A DNA stretch of 64,000 nucleotides from NCBI GenBank assembly GCA_037013685.1, contig CM072899.1:6180479-6244478 (forward strand), given 5' to 3'. This DNA comes from Acridotheres tristis (lineage: Eukaryota > Chordata > Aves > Passeriformes > Sturnidae). The notes under the pieces are model-generated. The model was not told where the DNA came from and made no database searches. It saw nothing but the letters and a program-made list of their open reading frames with translations. This document shows, in pieces, positions 26,682 to 41,250 of the stretch; within the stretch, counting starts at the first letter, position 1, and each line of letters begins with the position of its first letter. Position numbers and translations under genes: made by a program.

Positions 26682-29600
26682 AGGTGTTGAGGTGTTGATC
26701 ATAGATGCTCAGGTTTGAGTGCTGTATGTCATCCAATAACAGGAGATATTTGTGTTTCTGCATATGCTGTTGGGTATTTAAATAGTTTGGAAATAGGGTA
26801 GGAGGAGTTTTGTGCATGAGCTGCTGCACAGGTGCTGGTGAGCTGGGGTGTTTCCAGCTGGGGTGGGATGGGCAGAAGGGCAGTGTGGAGTTTTCCAGGA
26901 GAATTGCTGGAAAGGCTCAGGGTTCTGCTGCCCCGAGTGAAGTGCTGCTGCCGTGGGGTCACCACACCTGGGACAGACTGCAGCAAACCCCAGCACCTCT
27001 GTCGCCCCACAGCCATCAGCTGGAGCTGTGGGGAGCCTCAGATCCCATCACTTGCCCCCTGTTGGGTTTGAGGGTGGTGGTGGTGATGATTAGCACTCAA
27101 TTCACACTCTTCTGTGGTTTATTGGAGCAGTTTCCTCTAACTTTTAATACCTTTAAACCCCTCTTCTTACCTTTTTAATCTCTGTAATTCTACACAGTGG
27201 GTGATGAATGTTTCCATATTCTGGACACAGTTTGGTGGGCATGCAGATAATCCACTTGATTGAATTTAGAGCTGTTAAAACAGAATTATGCATTTCGGGA
27301 TTTCACAAAGTAGTACAAACAAACAGAATTCCACAGGGAAAAAACTAGACACGGATGTTTAGATGTACCCAACCTTGGCCTTAAAACAGTCATGAACATA
27401 AAACAGCATAAGGGGAAAAGGATCTTTTGTATCATTGTAGCTGTGTTTGCAGCTGGCCCATGGCCTGACACATTTGCTTCACTTTCTCAGCGGTGCAGGA
27501 TGCCACAGTGAACACACATGCCTTAGTGCATTTCATTTTCATTAAAACTTAATTTAAAAGGAATTGTATTGATAAGCCATGCAAACTCTTTGTTTCTGTG
27601 TTTTCAGGTAATTTATATTCATCTGCCTAAAATACAGATTTTTTTTTTTGCCACTATATTTTGACTGTCGCATCAGTTCAAATATGGAAACCAGTCTTCT
27701 TTCAATTAATACTTTTTTTTTTTTTCCTAATAGTGTGTATGAAGCCCCTGAAACAAGTCCAATCCAGTTGCTCTTCCTGTCCAAAAAAAAAGGGAAACGA
27801 AACTTTTGAGCTCCTCCTTTTCTTTTTCAGACCTGGAAAGGTCAGGGCAGAAACAGCAGGATGAGTCTGCAAAAGAATTAAACCATGTTTCATTGCATCT
27901 GCATCTAAGTGCTGTCTTTTCAATCCCTACTGATACTTTTGGAATCTGAAGTGGTCAAACCATGAATTTTGTTTGTTTTAATTTAAAATCTGTGCAGTAA
28001 GCTCCCCTTTGATTTCTAGCTAGGAAGGTAGAAAACCCACTGGTGTCATTGTGCACTGCTCATCATCCAAGACTTTCTCTTCTTCTGCCATCCTCTCCCG
28101 GGATAAATGCACCTTTTCCCCCAGACCCTGAGTTCTCAGGTCATTAGGATGCAAATGAGGTAAATGAGAGAAAAGGCTCCTGCTCCCTGTGCTTTCACAC
28201 TGGCATGAGAACATGCTGTAGGTGACAAAGGTGTCATACAAAAACCTTTAAAAACAGTAGTGTAGTCTTGCACACCATCCTAAGGAAACATTTTCACACT
28301 TTTTTAGCAAGTGATGTAAAAGGAAATTAGGGGAAAAGGTTGTGTGTTTGAACACTGGGAATGTAGCAAATCTACAAAAGGTTGGTGTCTGTTTCCTTCA
28401 TGCTACTTGGAGAAACAATAGCAGCTAAATGGGATATAATTCACTAGTCTGATGTGGCATGTTAAGCACTTGAGCAAAAGAAAGCTCCAAGTCCTTTCTC
28501 TTTAAATTGCAGCTAGCACACATTAATATTAATTTTCTTCTGTGCCATCATTTCATGCTTCAACCCTCCAGATGATAATTAAGACAATAGGAGATAAAAT
28601 TTTGTACTGTATAAAATTGCATTCAAGTCTTAACAAATAAGAGATTATTTTGTCCAGTAAACAAAACATAATCATCCTGGCACCCTTATGAAGGAGAGCC
28701 TAAAATAGAAACACTACTTTTTATAGGTCATATAAAATGTCATCATCTCTCTCATTATCTGTACTGTTTGGATGAAAAAGAACTGATTAATTTAAAAGAA
28801 CATTGGCTTTTTTGCTAACAAGGTTATTTTCTCATTGATTGCTAGGAAGTCTAGTTCCTTTGCAAAGGGTTGCAAATTATGAGTAAATCAATTGTCAGCC
28901 TGTGTAGATGCATCTGCCATTTCTGTGCAGGGTAATGGGTACATGGTGTTCCTACAGCAGCTGTGGATGCACCTTGCTTGAGTGAAATTTCTGGGTCTGA
29001 GCAGAGGTGCAAAGGCAGGACCAGGGGAGCATTGTATCAAGAAAGGGTCACACTCCTGAAATTTATTATAAAAGCTTAACTGGCAAACAGACTGTGACTT
29101 AAAAGGAAGACCAAACTCAAAGAAATGTAAAATGAGGCCAATGAATTAATGTTTCGGCAAGCAAGTTTTAAAAACAAGCAGAAGTGTGAAAAAACACCTG
29201 TCAAAGGTGGTGGATTTACCAGGCCAGCCTGGCCAGACTCACTCAGAAACAGCAGCAGAATTGATTTCTAGGCATCTGGAGGTTTCACCATGGGGCTTAT
29301 CAGCAGAGGAGTGTGAGTAGCCCAGAGCTGGGGACAGCAGTGCAGCTCCTGTCTGGAGGAGACTTGGGATTTAGAGTCCCCTCTGTGAACTTTTAATCTG
29401 TGGCTCCTGGATGCCTTTGTGCATGATGCTCTGTTCTGATTAACAAACAGCCTGCCTTCCAAACTCCTCCTTTGTTCACCTGCCCTGGTTCAGACTCTCA
29501 AAGTGGGGCAGTGGGACTGTGTTCAGGCAGGAGCAGTGCTTTGTTCTGGATGGCTCCTTTGATAAACAGCTGCTCCTTTTGCATGCTACTTGTCTGACAC

Positions 29601-32600
29601 CTTTTCTTGCCAAGCTCGGAGGTTCTGACCCAAAGTCCTTTTAAGCCAGCAGACAAAAATCCTGCTGACCTAATGACTGGAGGCAGAGCTTTCTGAAATC
29701 CCAGAGTAGCATAAAAACAGAAACCATCGTGACATTCACTCAGCAGAAATGCAAGGCCCATTCTGTGCTCTCTTGCACCTTTTCCTGGATCAGTTTAGAC
29801 CTCTACAACTTGTCTTTACCCTCTTGTAGCAGGAGTGTAGGAAGCTTTGGTATTACCTGTGTTGCTTAAAAACTCTTTCAGCTTTGCAGAACCTCCTGAG
29901 CTTTGACTGTGCACTCCCAAAAGTGAGAGAAGCATAAAATGAATTTGAGGTTAAACTGATTAGAGCTTTCCATTTCAGAGTCAGAGTTAGGGATCTCCAT
30001 CCAAATGCATTTGATTAAATGAGACTGAAAAGTGTTTGTTAGCAAACCAACTGAGAAGGTACAAGAACTCTTCAGAATTAAAGAATAAAAACTTAAGGAA
30101 GAAGAATTAGTATTTAGACAATTAATGCTGATTTTTGTTTTCTATTGCCTCTCTTGTAGTCTGAAGCTGGATCATCAGAATGCTTATCAAAATATAAAAA
30201 GTAAAGTGGTTGTTGGTTTTAATGGCAATGACAGTAAAGCTGCTGCTTGAGCATGCAGATTTCCTGGCAGAATTGCAAATTGTTTAGAACCATGTGAGTC
30301 TGGAGAGCCAGAACTTACAGGTAAAAATGGGCATAAAGCATGGTCAAGTCTACTTGCATCCTGTAAATTGGGGACAATCCCATGATGCCAAAGCCAGCAG
30401 CAAAGCCTGATTAAACATTTCATTTCTGCTTTTCCAGTTAGTCTTTCACAAAAGGTGTTTGTTGTGGATATACAGGAAAGCCACCAAAACTGCTGCTGGA
30501 AAGGGCCATGTAATGGGAATGAAACCAGTGTTTCTTTCCACTTGGAATTCAGAGAAATTGTTATTTTGCCCACTTCTGGTCTTCTATTTTCCAGTTAATT
30601 GTTTTTAGTGCAAGATGTCTGCAGCTAAGTAGATCTGCTCACATAAGGGAGGCCCCACTTGCCAAAAAAAAAAAAAAAGCCTGTATTTCCATTTGTACCA
30701 AACCAGAATCTGTGAAACTTCATTCTGCAAGTACCAACTTTTTGTCTCTTCAGAACTGAACTGGTACTTGGGAGAACTTTCTTGTTTGCAGTGGGAAGAT
30801 GAAGCCTGGGTGTTGTAGCCTTTCATAACCCCCTCTTTTAGATGGGTGTGCCAATTCTTACTCCTGCAGTGTGCATTGTCTAAAGATTGTAAGAAGGGGG
30901 AAGAAAAGAAGCTTGTGGCCAGAAGGGCTTGACTGAGCCTGGACCCTTGGAGCTGTGGCTGGGATCAGGGCAGGGTAAGGGGTGGTCAGAGCTGTGTCTG
31001 GTTTCTGCAGAAATGTCACATTCCTGAGGAATGTCTCCATTCTGATAAATGCCATTTGGGATCAAAAGCATTACCAGGAAAATGTCTAACACGCCATACA
31101 CACGAGCTGAGTGTTTCTCTCTTTATTCCAATATTTTCATCAAAAGAGACCTTTTTATTCTGCTGCAGAGCTGCTCTGCTTTACATCTAAAGAAGCAAGT
31201 TGTATGCTGTTCCTTTGTAATTAAAATTCTTATCCCCAAAAACATGTTTTCCATTAAAAATTCCTGCACTAATAAGTCTGAATCTTGTAACTATTGTCTC
31301 TGGTAATATATGTTTTGCTATATGCTGCATATAAACATTTATTTCCTGCTCGAGAAAATGTGGGTTTTACCATCTGTAATATTCATATTTGTTTCTCGGA
31401 GGGAAATGTTGGGGTGACAGAAACATGATACAGGCACTCCTAAACTCATTAAGAAAACAAGACCTTGTGACCAAGACAGAGATGTTTGTTACAGACCCTG
31501 TAAGCTTTTTCATGGGCCTTTTAATTTTTTTATTGCCAAACTTGCTTTATATGAAGGATTATAGTTATGTTAGAGACCAATGCTATACACTTACTTGGTT
31601 TTGTGCTTTAAATGTGAATTTTTCAGTATTTTAGCTGTTGCCTTTGACCGGACTTTAACATGAAGGTTACAGAAGAGTTGTTCTATGTAATAGAGACAGT
31701 CCCAAAAATCAGAGCATTTTTCCTTCACATGGCTTCATGTGCAATAGTTAACAGCAACATTGCCCTCATTCACTTCTCACTTTCACTTTTGAGTTCTGCC
31801 AGTAAGATGTGGTGGTACTTTATTAAAACCCACAACTGACTGCCACAGTTCTCGCTTGCTCCAACCAACTCCTTCACTCTGTCAGTGCTGTAAAATCTGA
31901 TCTTAGAATTTCAGTTCCATTTCCTGCACAAAAGAGAGGCCCACAATGCAGTGTGTTGAATTGCTTTTACAGCAGAATAGCCATGTTAACACTTCCCTTT
32001 TACCGGGAAGGTTTTCTCAACTTGCCCAGGCTCTCGGGCACCTGAGCAATTCAAAAGATTCAGCTCATTGCATCATTTTGCTCTGAACTCTTTTAAATTG
32101 CTGTTGGCTCCCCCATTCTCCCAGATCCTTTACCTTCCTATTCAACTCTGCCTTCCCAAATCACATTTCCAAGTACATTAGAGAACTAGGTTGAATCAAT
32201 TTCTCTTTAATCTTGCTTTTTCAAGACAAACATTCAATGTTGATGTAACATTTCCCAGGGATGGAGAATATTCTCCAACAGTCGGAAAACACTTCCAATA
32301 GTGCAATAAAAATAAAACAAAAATATTTGCAGTTAGAATAAGTAACCAGAGCTAGTCCAGCTGCTTAGGTCTTGTTTTCCCTTTGTCTCCAACATGAAAC
32401 TGAAAAAAGCTGCAGTCACTTTCCCTATAAGTCAGGTTTGTTTTTAAACCAGTGTGACCTCCTTACTCAATTTTTGTGGCTTTTTGGGCCTCTTGTAAAA
32501 TGTGCTCCAACAGCTCCCAACTGTTATACACATTTTTCCATTTAAATGTTTTTTCCCAACAGATTTAGCTCATAATTATATTCAGCTTTGAGAGCCTGAT

Positions 32601-35600
32601 TTTCTAAATCACACAGCATTGTTGCCTGTGTGCTTTCTTTCTGCAGTGTATGTTCGTGGTTTGGCATCTATTCTATATGTACATAAATGTGTAATTATAT
32701 TTTAAAAAGAAAAAAAAAGAAAGAGGTCCATCTGAGGTTAAACTGAGTTGTGCTCTTTGAAATTAAAGTTTCTTCCAAGAAGGCCAACATTTTGTATGTG
32801 ATAGAGATACTTGTGAGGGAAAAAAATATTTGAAAAACAACATCAACATTCTGACAATATTTTCATTTAGTGTGTGTTTATAGCCTGACAATCACATGTT
32901 GTCAGCATTAGATTTTATGTATTCAGTACCTCTGGAAATTAGGCTGTCAATATTGAGGTGTGTCCTGGAGCCTGGGAGGTCAGAAAGAAAAACTATAACC
33001 CTGTGATCAAAATTCAGAGGTGACCTGGCTGGGCCATGGGAATTTGTCCCTCCAGCAACCAAGGAAGAAAAAGAATGACTGCTTAAGAAATTTGAGGTCA
33101 AGTTGGAAAAAAAAGCTCCAAAAACCAGTATCCAAAAATTACAGAGAAAAGCAAGCCAAAAAATCAAAGAATATGAAGAGCTATTTAGATTTCCCCAATT
33201 CTGGCATACGTGTGGCACTTTTTTCACATTCTGGAAGAACCAAATGCTGTATTTAGGGAATGGATTTCAGATTTTGCAAATATTTTCCTAGTGCCATTCT
33301 AGAAAATGAGCTTGTTGGCATATTGTTATGGGGGGCTTGTTCTGCTAAAGCATTGTCATGCCGTCTGTTTCTCAAGCTGATTTGGCTTTTACAGCTCAAA
33401 TATTATATCCTACTTTTAGAACATATGGCAACTCCTTTTAGGAGACGTAGAGAGATGTGCATCTCATTTCCAGAAATGGGTCTTTTCCTTGGAGTGAAAG
33501 ACTGCAAGTGCTTTTCATCTTGATTTTCCCCATTCTTATTATTTTTGCTAGACTTTCTTCTTCAGCTCCTGCCCTGCTTCTGCAGCTCCCCTCAGCCCTC
33601 CCTGCATCCCAGACAAGGCAGAGCTTGCTGGCATCTTCAGAGGAAGGGACAGGGCGATGCTGCCTCGCCCAGGTGGCTCCCCAGGGAGCAGTGTGGCTGA
33701 CCAGAGGTGTTGTGTGGCTCCCAGGCAGGCTGTGCTCTCCTGGGCAGCCTTTCCTGGGCTGCTCACGTAGCTCAGTCTGTGTTCATTGATGGAAACTCCG
33801 AGCAGACAGGGCGGGAGCTGCTCCACTGAATCCTTCAGAGGCTGCACCAGGGCACTCTCACAGTGATTTCATTCTGCTTTCACTTCATTTGAGTGGGAGG
33901 TTTTCTCTCTCTCTTTTTTTTTTTTTTTAATTTTTTTTGTTGGTGGTGTTGTGAGGTTTTTTTAAAGCCTACGTGGCAACATCAACGTTTCTTGCCACTA
34001 TTGATGGCATCGTGCTCCTCGTTGCTGCTCCTTGCTGGAACACACAGTGCAAAGTGCCCCAGCACAGCCGTCCTTTGTGTGAGAGGCAGAATGCCCTGCT
34101 CAGAGCAGTGCCCTGCTCGCCTGCAGTCACCTCTGGCTGTCAGGCTTTGCAGAGCTGAGCCTTTGCTCTGAGCACTTGGTTTAAGGTCACTGCCAAGCAG
34201 AGGCATTTATGGATGTGGCTTTAATTGTCAGCCAGTTAACTCTGGGTCAGCACTGACCTGGCCACGGAGCTGGGTAAAGTATTTAGCATGATACTAATCC
34301 AAATTTCATGGAAAACAAACCAGAGGATGCTGCATTACTTTGTTCTTTGTCCATGTACCTCCTGAACTTTTGTTGTGAAAACACAACAAAGTTTGTGTGT
34401 GTGGCTGTTAATCAGTTTTATAGTTTAATTTTGGAGATTTTTCATTTTAGGAGGAAAATATTCATCCCTTCTCTCACCTTGGCTCACCTTGCTTTTCTAC
34501 TGTCATTCCCAGAAAACACCTGAAAGTCTCCATTTCCTTGTCACGTGTCTGTGGAGTCTTAAAAGTGAACAAGGAAAACAAAAAGCTGAGGCAAGAGCAG
34601 GGAACTTGTAGCATTTCTTGAAAATGGCATAGAGGAAGAACAGAGGTCTCCTGTGAGTCAATAACAGAGTGGGAGTGGTTAATCTCCACTTTTAGTTAGT
34701 TGGGTTCATGATTAACTGTGGCTACAAAGCACTGGGGCAGGATCCACATCTGCCAGCACCCATCTGGATGTGAGGAAATCATGTTTCTGAAGTTTTGTGC
34801 CTGGCCAGTTCAAATGTGTTTTACAGGTGTCTAAGGTCAGCAGTCATTAATACTTCTGACCTTGCTTTTCCCTCTTTTATTCATCATATGCTCTTGTTCC
34901 TTGAGCAGCATGTTCTGTTGTATTTTTGCCTCACGTGTATCAGATTTTCTGTTCCTTAGGCTTACCTGGGGCAGTATGGGTGCCACTTTCTCTGGAGAAA
35001 TATCATCATTTATCTACTGTCATGATTCTATAGGCTCTATATGGACACACACGATACCACATGATTTAAGAAGAGGAGCAGAACTTAAACCTCAGTATTT
35101 TGTGGAAGAAAATAATAAACCAGATCCTTCTTGAGGTAGAAAGATCTGATTTGTCTCTCCATGGCAGAGCAGGCTCCCCTTCCTGGGATGCAGTCGTGGC
35201 TGTGTGACCTCCCTGTCCCCAGGTCAGGGTTGTCCTGGGCTGCAAAGATGTCAGAGGGTGAAGGAACTTTTCTTCTCCAGGAGCCTCAGGAAATTCAGGG
35301 CTGAAACTTTGAGGGCACCAGAAGCTTGAAGGGGCCAAAAAGGGAGAGAGGCTGGGCTTGCTGCTGCAATTGCAGTCGTTGCTGATCTGAGCTCAGCTGA
35401 GAGCAACAGAAGCGTATTTGTCACAAATGTTCAAAATCTTCAGGCCTGGTGTATAAATAATGATATTTTTTCTTTTCAGCCTCAATGCCTGAACTCTGTG
35501 GGTTTTTCTGACCCTTCTCAGCTGAGAGGCTATTTGTTTAAATTTAGTGTAGAAATATGAATCACTATTAACACACAGAAAAAATAAGGTGGAGCATCCT

Positions 35601-38600
35601 GTGAATACAGTAGATGAGGTGACATGCTCTTAGAAGAGTTTTACCAGAGATTTATGATCTGTTAAGTGCATTTCTGCAGCAGCAAATGCTGAATTACCAC
35701 CTCGGTGCTGGTTCACTCACCCATGCAGATTGAGAGCGATACCAGAGGTGCTGTGCCAAGAAGGCTCTTGATTCTGAACATGACCTGAAAGTTTTCAGTG
35801 TGGATACTCTCCTTCAGATGCTTACACTTAAAATAACATTTTAAGGAGTTCTCTCAGTAATAAAATAGCAAGTGTTATTCATTCTGCAGGCAGGAATGCC
35901 TGGCTGCACTGAAGTGCTCACTGCTGATTCAGCAGCCAGGCTGCTGTGCTCAAGTCTTGACCATGCTCCATCCAAGTGGGGTTTTATTGCTGTGCAGGTA
36001 GCTCATCCTGAAACTTTGTGCAGTTCTTTATGGCATAACCCTCTAGCTTATCATAATTTCCTTCCACTGGAAGTCTTTTGCAGTGGGTGAGGCTATGTTG
36101 TTCAGAGAAGGTTCTAAAGCATAAAAATTGGGAAGAATTTTATGTTTTACTTCAGGAGGTAGGCATTGGGTGAGCAGTCATTTGCTTTTCTTGTGGTGTG
36201 GATTTGTTAGAATAATAGCAGCATCTGACTGCAGTCTAGTTTTAGGAAGTTGGTACAAATTAAAGTAATATATTGGTTGGTACCGGGTGTAGCATTCCCA
36301 GCAAAGATCCAGTCTGCACCCTCAGACCAGTAGCTTTTGTCACCAGAGACTTTTGTCCACGTTGCAATGAAAACAATCACTGACAATAACAGATGAGGTT
36401 ACTGAAGCATTTATGGGGAACATTTAAACATCTGGACTTTATGGTACTAGTATTGGTACCCAGCAATAAAAGTTCATTGGTGTTTTATGTTTGTTTTTAG
36501 AAGAAAAGAAGATGAGAAAATGGAATTGGGATCAAATTAGGTGTTTGCTGAACCATGTTAATTGTTAATCTGAACTCCCATGGCAATGTTTAAATATCAT
36601 TTTAGAACACTGAACCATAAAAGGTTTTTAAGTTTACTTGTGTTAGGAAAATGCAGCAGCAATTAATTTACCAACATGTTATGTGTTTACAAGGTACCTT
36701 CATTTCATGGGTGGCTGGAAGACAGAACATGCTTAGATTGTATTGAATTTAAGAAGCCACATGAATTCTTAAGGCTTTTAAATGGGATGTTTTTTCTTCA
36801 TGATCGTATTTGAACTCTGGCCAAACATGATGAATGTTTTCTTGTGTCTTTGACCTCACAAGAGACAGGAAATAACAAATGTAGGTACTGGACTTTATTT
36901 ACTTATTTACTTAGTAGTTAAAACAAGAAAGCAAACAAAACCATGATGTATTTCACCTCTTCTCCCCAGCACCCCCTTGACAAATGGTTGTTGAAACAGT
37001 GCTAAACTGTGACCTTAGAGCCACGGGCGTAATGAAACTGTGATCTGGCAGATGTGACAGACTCATCTTACATAAATCACTCTCTTTTGTCATTGCTGGC
37101 ATATGGCCAATGAATCTTCTAATTATTGAATGGCTTTTATAGCCCCATTATTTATAATCACTTTTGGACAGCAGCTGGAAGACAAGGATGGGACAGGATG
37201 AAACGATACAGCACAAACTATTATCATTTCCATAACAACTGCTGGGATTAGGAATATTTGATGATGATGTGGCTACCAGTGCAGTCTTGTAAAATGATAA
37301 AAATCTACTCGGCCTTCTAAGATGGGCTGCTGCTTCCTGAACCTTACCATGAAAATTATTCTGTTAATTTTCCTTGAAATAAAATATTAATCGCGCCAAG
37401 CATTAACAGAATATATGTGTGAGTATCAGGGCCACCTTTGCAACAGGACTTGAGGAAAATCGATGGCAAGTATTACTAAGAGACAGTGATGATGTCCTGG
37501 CATTGTTTTTGGAAAAGTTTTAAGAACTGTCTTCTGTTTCCCAGGAGCCCTGTCTACACCCCACTTTATAGTAAGGATTTAACAACAGATTGAGAAGTCG
37601 TCTTGAGTTACATTATTATTTTAACATTTCTTTTAAAAATAGGCTGTTGTTTTTAAGGGAGTCGTAGATTTATAACCAGCTTAGTTAACACACTTTATCG
37701 TTAAGGGGAGCTATTTTGGCTCTAATTAGAGATGAGTTTGTGTTGAGTATCTTCTGCTGGGCAGAACAGGAGACATAACTGGGAGAGAGGAGCACAGGTG
37801 AAATCCCCCAGCCTGTAAGGCCAACCAGCTGACATTGCAAATCCACTTGCTCAAGAAAACACGAGCTGCAAGTTCTCTTCTCGTGCCTCGAAAAGAGCAG
37901 GGTTTGGATTTTTTTGTTTGACTTGGTTTTTGTAGGATTTTTTCTCCCCTTATCTGCAGTTCTTACATTTTGTAGCACAGAAATAAAACCTTGACAACCA
38001 TGATAACTTATTAGTTAAATACCTTCAGATAGAGATCTTCAGATGAAAGACAGTATGTTACAATCAGGGGTTTATACTGCAAATCCAACATGTGCAATCT
38101 TTGTGTCTTTAAAAAATTGAATCCTTCTCTCTCAATGTAGACATCAGGGTGGTGAGAGAGAGTCTTAATCCAGATGACTCTATTGCACTTTTATCCCTTT
38201 AGTGAGGCCTTTAACCTTTCATTGCATCATGGCCCTGTTGTTTTGAAATGGTCTTTGTCTGACCACAGAGAATCTTTCTGCTAAAGACACCTTTAAACAG
38301 AGATCCTGACAGGAGAAGGGGTATTCTACTGCAATTCAAGAACTGAAAATAGAATTTTCTAGCTCAGATGCTATCAGTCACTGTGAATGTAGCAATTGGT
38401 TGCCTTCCTAAAGAAGGGTAAAGCAAAAAAATATATACTGGTGTAATCTGCTTAGAGGAGTGTAATATAGGTCAGGGACCAGTGTGTCCCAGGCCTGACC
38501 CTGACCCATCTTTGCACGAGCATCTATAGGCTCTGTCAGAGTGTGGCTGTTTATCAGGATTATCTGGGACCATCTCAAACAGAAATGGGATCAAACAGCT

Positions 38601-41219
38601 GCAGTAATTAATACAAACATAAACTACAAAACCATAGTTTCCAAACGCGTACAGCGCGAGTTTAAAATACATTTTTGGAGCACACATATTGCACAGTCCT
38701 GGCATAGACTATCCACCAGCTGGCAGGAAGGTGCTGGCAGCCCTGCAATGTTCACACTCAGCTTTTTCTTGGGGGGAAAAAAAAAAAAAAATCAGATTCT
38801 GCTTGGTCATTTATGCAGAGTGCTTTCCCTGCTGGAAGCCAGCGTGGCAATAATAAGGCAAGGGGCACTGAGCCCCAGGTCTGTGCTGGTGCCTGTGCTC
38901 CCCAGAGCTGATGTTCTCACACAGCACAGTCAGTGTTACACGATCCCACGGGCAGCTTGCTTCCTGCAGAAACTGGGAATTTTAGCACCAAGTGCCAGAG
39001 CATAGTTCAAAGCATAGCTTCCCTAGTGCCTTTGTATCAGGTGGGTGTTGGAGGACAAATGTGTGACAGAATTGTGGGTTTGAAAACAATGTGTTTAGAA
39101 ACAGTCAATATTTTTCATTAATCACAAACACATCCAAGTTACACATTCAGCTACAAAAGCCTGACAGTTTATTATTTCTCAGCAAACCATATGTCAGTAA
39201 ATATTTTATTATTTTTTTTTTAGCTATGAGAGATGTTTCCCCCTTGGGTTTCTTTTTGCTACTAAAATGTTGTTACAATTTAATGGTTGGGGAGGGTGAT
39301 AGACGTACTCTAAAATACAGAATAAAAATTAAGAAGAATGGATTAAACCAGCCATTTTGCTCTGTGTTTCATTCAAAGGATTCAGATAATAAAATGGAAG
39401 CATCTCACATTTGTGAGGAGTGAAGCAGTGAAAAGTTGGTTCTCTGACTGTACCTTTACATTAAAAAAGGGCATTGATTTTATTCAGCAGAGAAAAAAGG
39501 GAAAGGAAACTGTTGCAACAGCACCAATAAAATCTTTGAACATCTTACTTGTGAATTTTGGTGAGCTTTTCATTTTTTGTGTGTGCCTGATGATCTAAGT
39601 TACATGTATCAGCTCACTTTTCATTACAGAAATAACAAGGTGATTTTTCTGTGTGCAAATAAGCGATTTCCAACATATCCTGACCAGCACAAAGGAAGAA
39701 TGGAGCACTGGGTCTTCAGACCTGTATCCTCTGCTTTGGAAACTGCTGTTCCTGGGTTGCATCTCCTGCCCCTCCACTATTGTCACTGCTGTGTCTTTTT
39801 ACATCTTTTTAGCAGAGAAGAAAAGAAAGGATCTCAAAAGAGTAAATGTAAAATCCAGTCTCCATGAGAACAGGGGAGTATTTTGAAATCCAGTATATAC
39901 TTCTGGTTGGCACAGCTCTTCTCTAAAGGAAGTGTTTCCTTGAGCACAATGGCATGGATTTAAATTTTAGAAAGGGGAGGATGTTTGCATAAAATGAGGT
40001 GGTTCTGGGCACCTTCCCATCTTTTGGTCTGGTGGCTGGACAGAAGCCATCAAAGGTGAGGCTTGGTCTCAGAGGGAGTTTGCACAAGCCAGTGATGCCC
40101 CCGAGGACCAGAATGAATTTTGCTGCTGAGATTTGCACAGAGGAGGTTGCTTAAATGTCACTGGCATCTTCTTCAGGCACTCAGAGATTATGGGTGCCTA
40201 CATTTTGGACTAAGGGTACAGCAGAGTTTATAAACTTATGTGCAGCACTAGAACAGACTAAATAAAGCCAGTGTCAAGCCTGTGCCATCCCGACTCAGGG
40301 GAGGTTTTTGGAAGAGATCAGAGCAGAGAGAAACATTTCAAGTGGTAAAAAATCCAGCATGTTCCAGGCTAGATCCCTTTGGCAGCTTCCTACACAGAGT
40401 GAGTTTCTGTGTTAGCTCATTTTCTTCTGCCATGCACTGGAAGGAGCTCCTGAACCTGCCTGTGCCCACAGCTTGTGGCCTCAGCCACTGCTGAGCTCAG
40501 ATCATCAGGGCTGCACGAAGCCTTCATTTCTGTCAAGACTTTCCTGGAATTTAGGAACAGGAATGTAGCTCAGCAAGCTTTTGGGGGGTTGGGTTTCTTT
40601 TTGCCTATTTCTTTTTTCCCCTCTTCTTCTTCCTCGTCTTCTAAAATAAATGTAATAGAAATAAGCATCGCTCTGAGTCCCCAGAGGGGACACTTATGTG
40701 AGTGAAAGTGTTGCTACAGCCTCTGTTTTTGCAAGTGCCTTTTTAACTAGTGCTTCAGTGACTCAGCTGGGAAATCCCAGCTCCTGCATAAACCAAATAA
40801 CCAAACTTTCCAGCGGGGCCATAATAGCCTGAGATGCTAGATGGAATGGGCACAGAGGGAAGCTAAAAGCAGATATCATCATTAAATTGCATATATTCTG
40901 TGGTCAAACAAGCCCTAGCTCAGCAGAGGTTTTTCACCTCAAGACATTATTGTGACATAAATCACTGAATCAGGGATCACACAGTGCTTTGGAAGAAAGT
41001 TTACTTATTGATGCATGCAGTTCTGTGCATTAATTTCTTCCCTGGAATAAGCCCTTGCATTATGCCCAAACAGTGTGTCACATTTGTCCTTTTTTGCTGT
41101 GAAAATTCACCTTGCCTTACTCTCTCTTGTGTAAGGAAATATATGGACTGTTTAGTTAAAAGATAAAGAACCACTTTATTATTTCAGCAGATGCTCTTTT
41201 TGTGTCCAGTCTCCCTCTG
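26682..41219. other. Intronic sequence with GC-richer patches and conserved-looking AT-rich blocks
   Basis: I recognise no coding exon or mobile element across this stretch. GC-richer patches sit at about 26820-27090 and 33560-34170, where overlapping frames on both strands stay open. They look compositional, though a degenerate repeat cannot be excluded. Stretches at about 28500-28760 and 37000-37430 are repeat-free and have the mixed, homeodomain-site-rich texture of conserved non-coding elements (inference only). Homopolymer runs occur at 30664-30677 (A), 33914-33928 (T) and 38777-38791 (A). Confidence 0.45.
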
Positions 41220-41250
41220 GATTTCATACCATACAACATGGTATGAAATC
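41220..41250. repeat. Perfect 13-bp hairpin with 5-base loop
   Basis: GATTTCATACCAT (41220-41232) is followed by the loop ACAAC and then ATGGTATGAAATC (41238-41250), its exact reverse complement. The stem does not extend outward: the flanking bases G and A mismatch and I found no further pairing. It is too short for a typical microRNA precursor. Confidence 0.97.
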
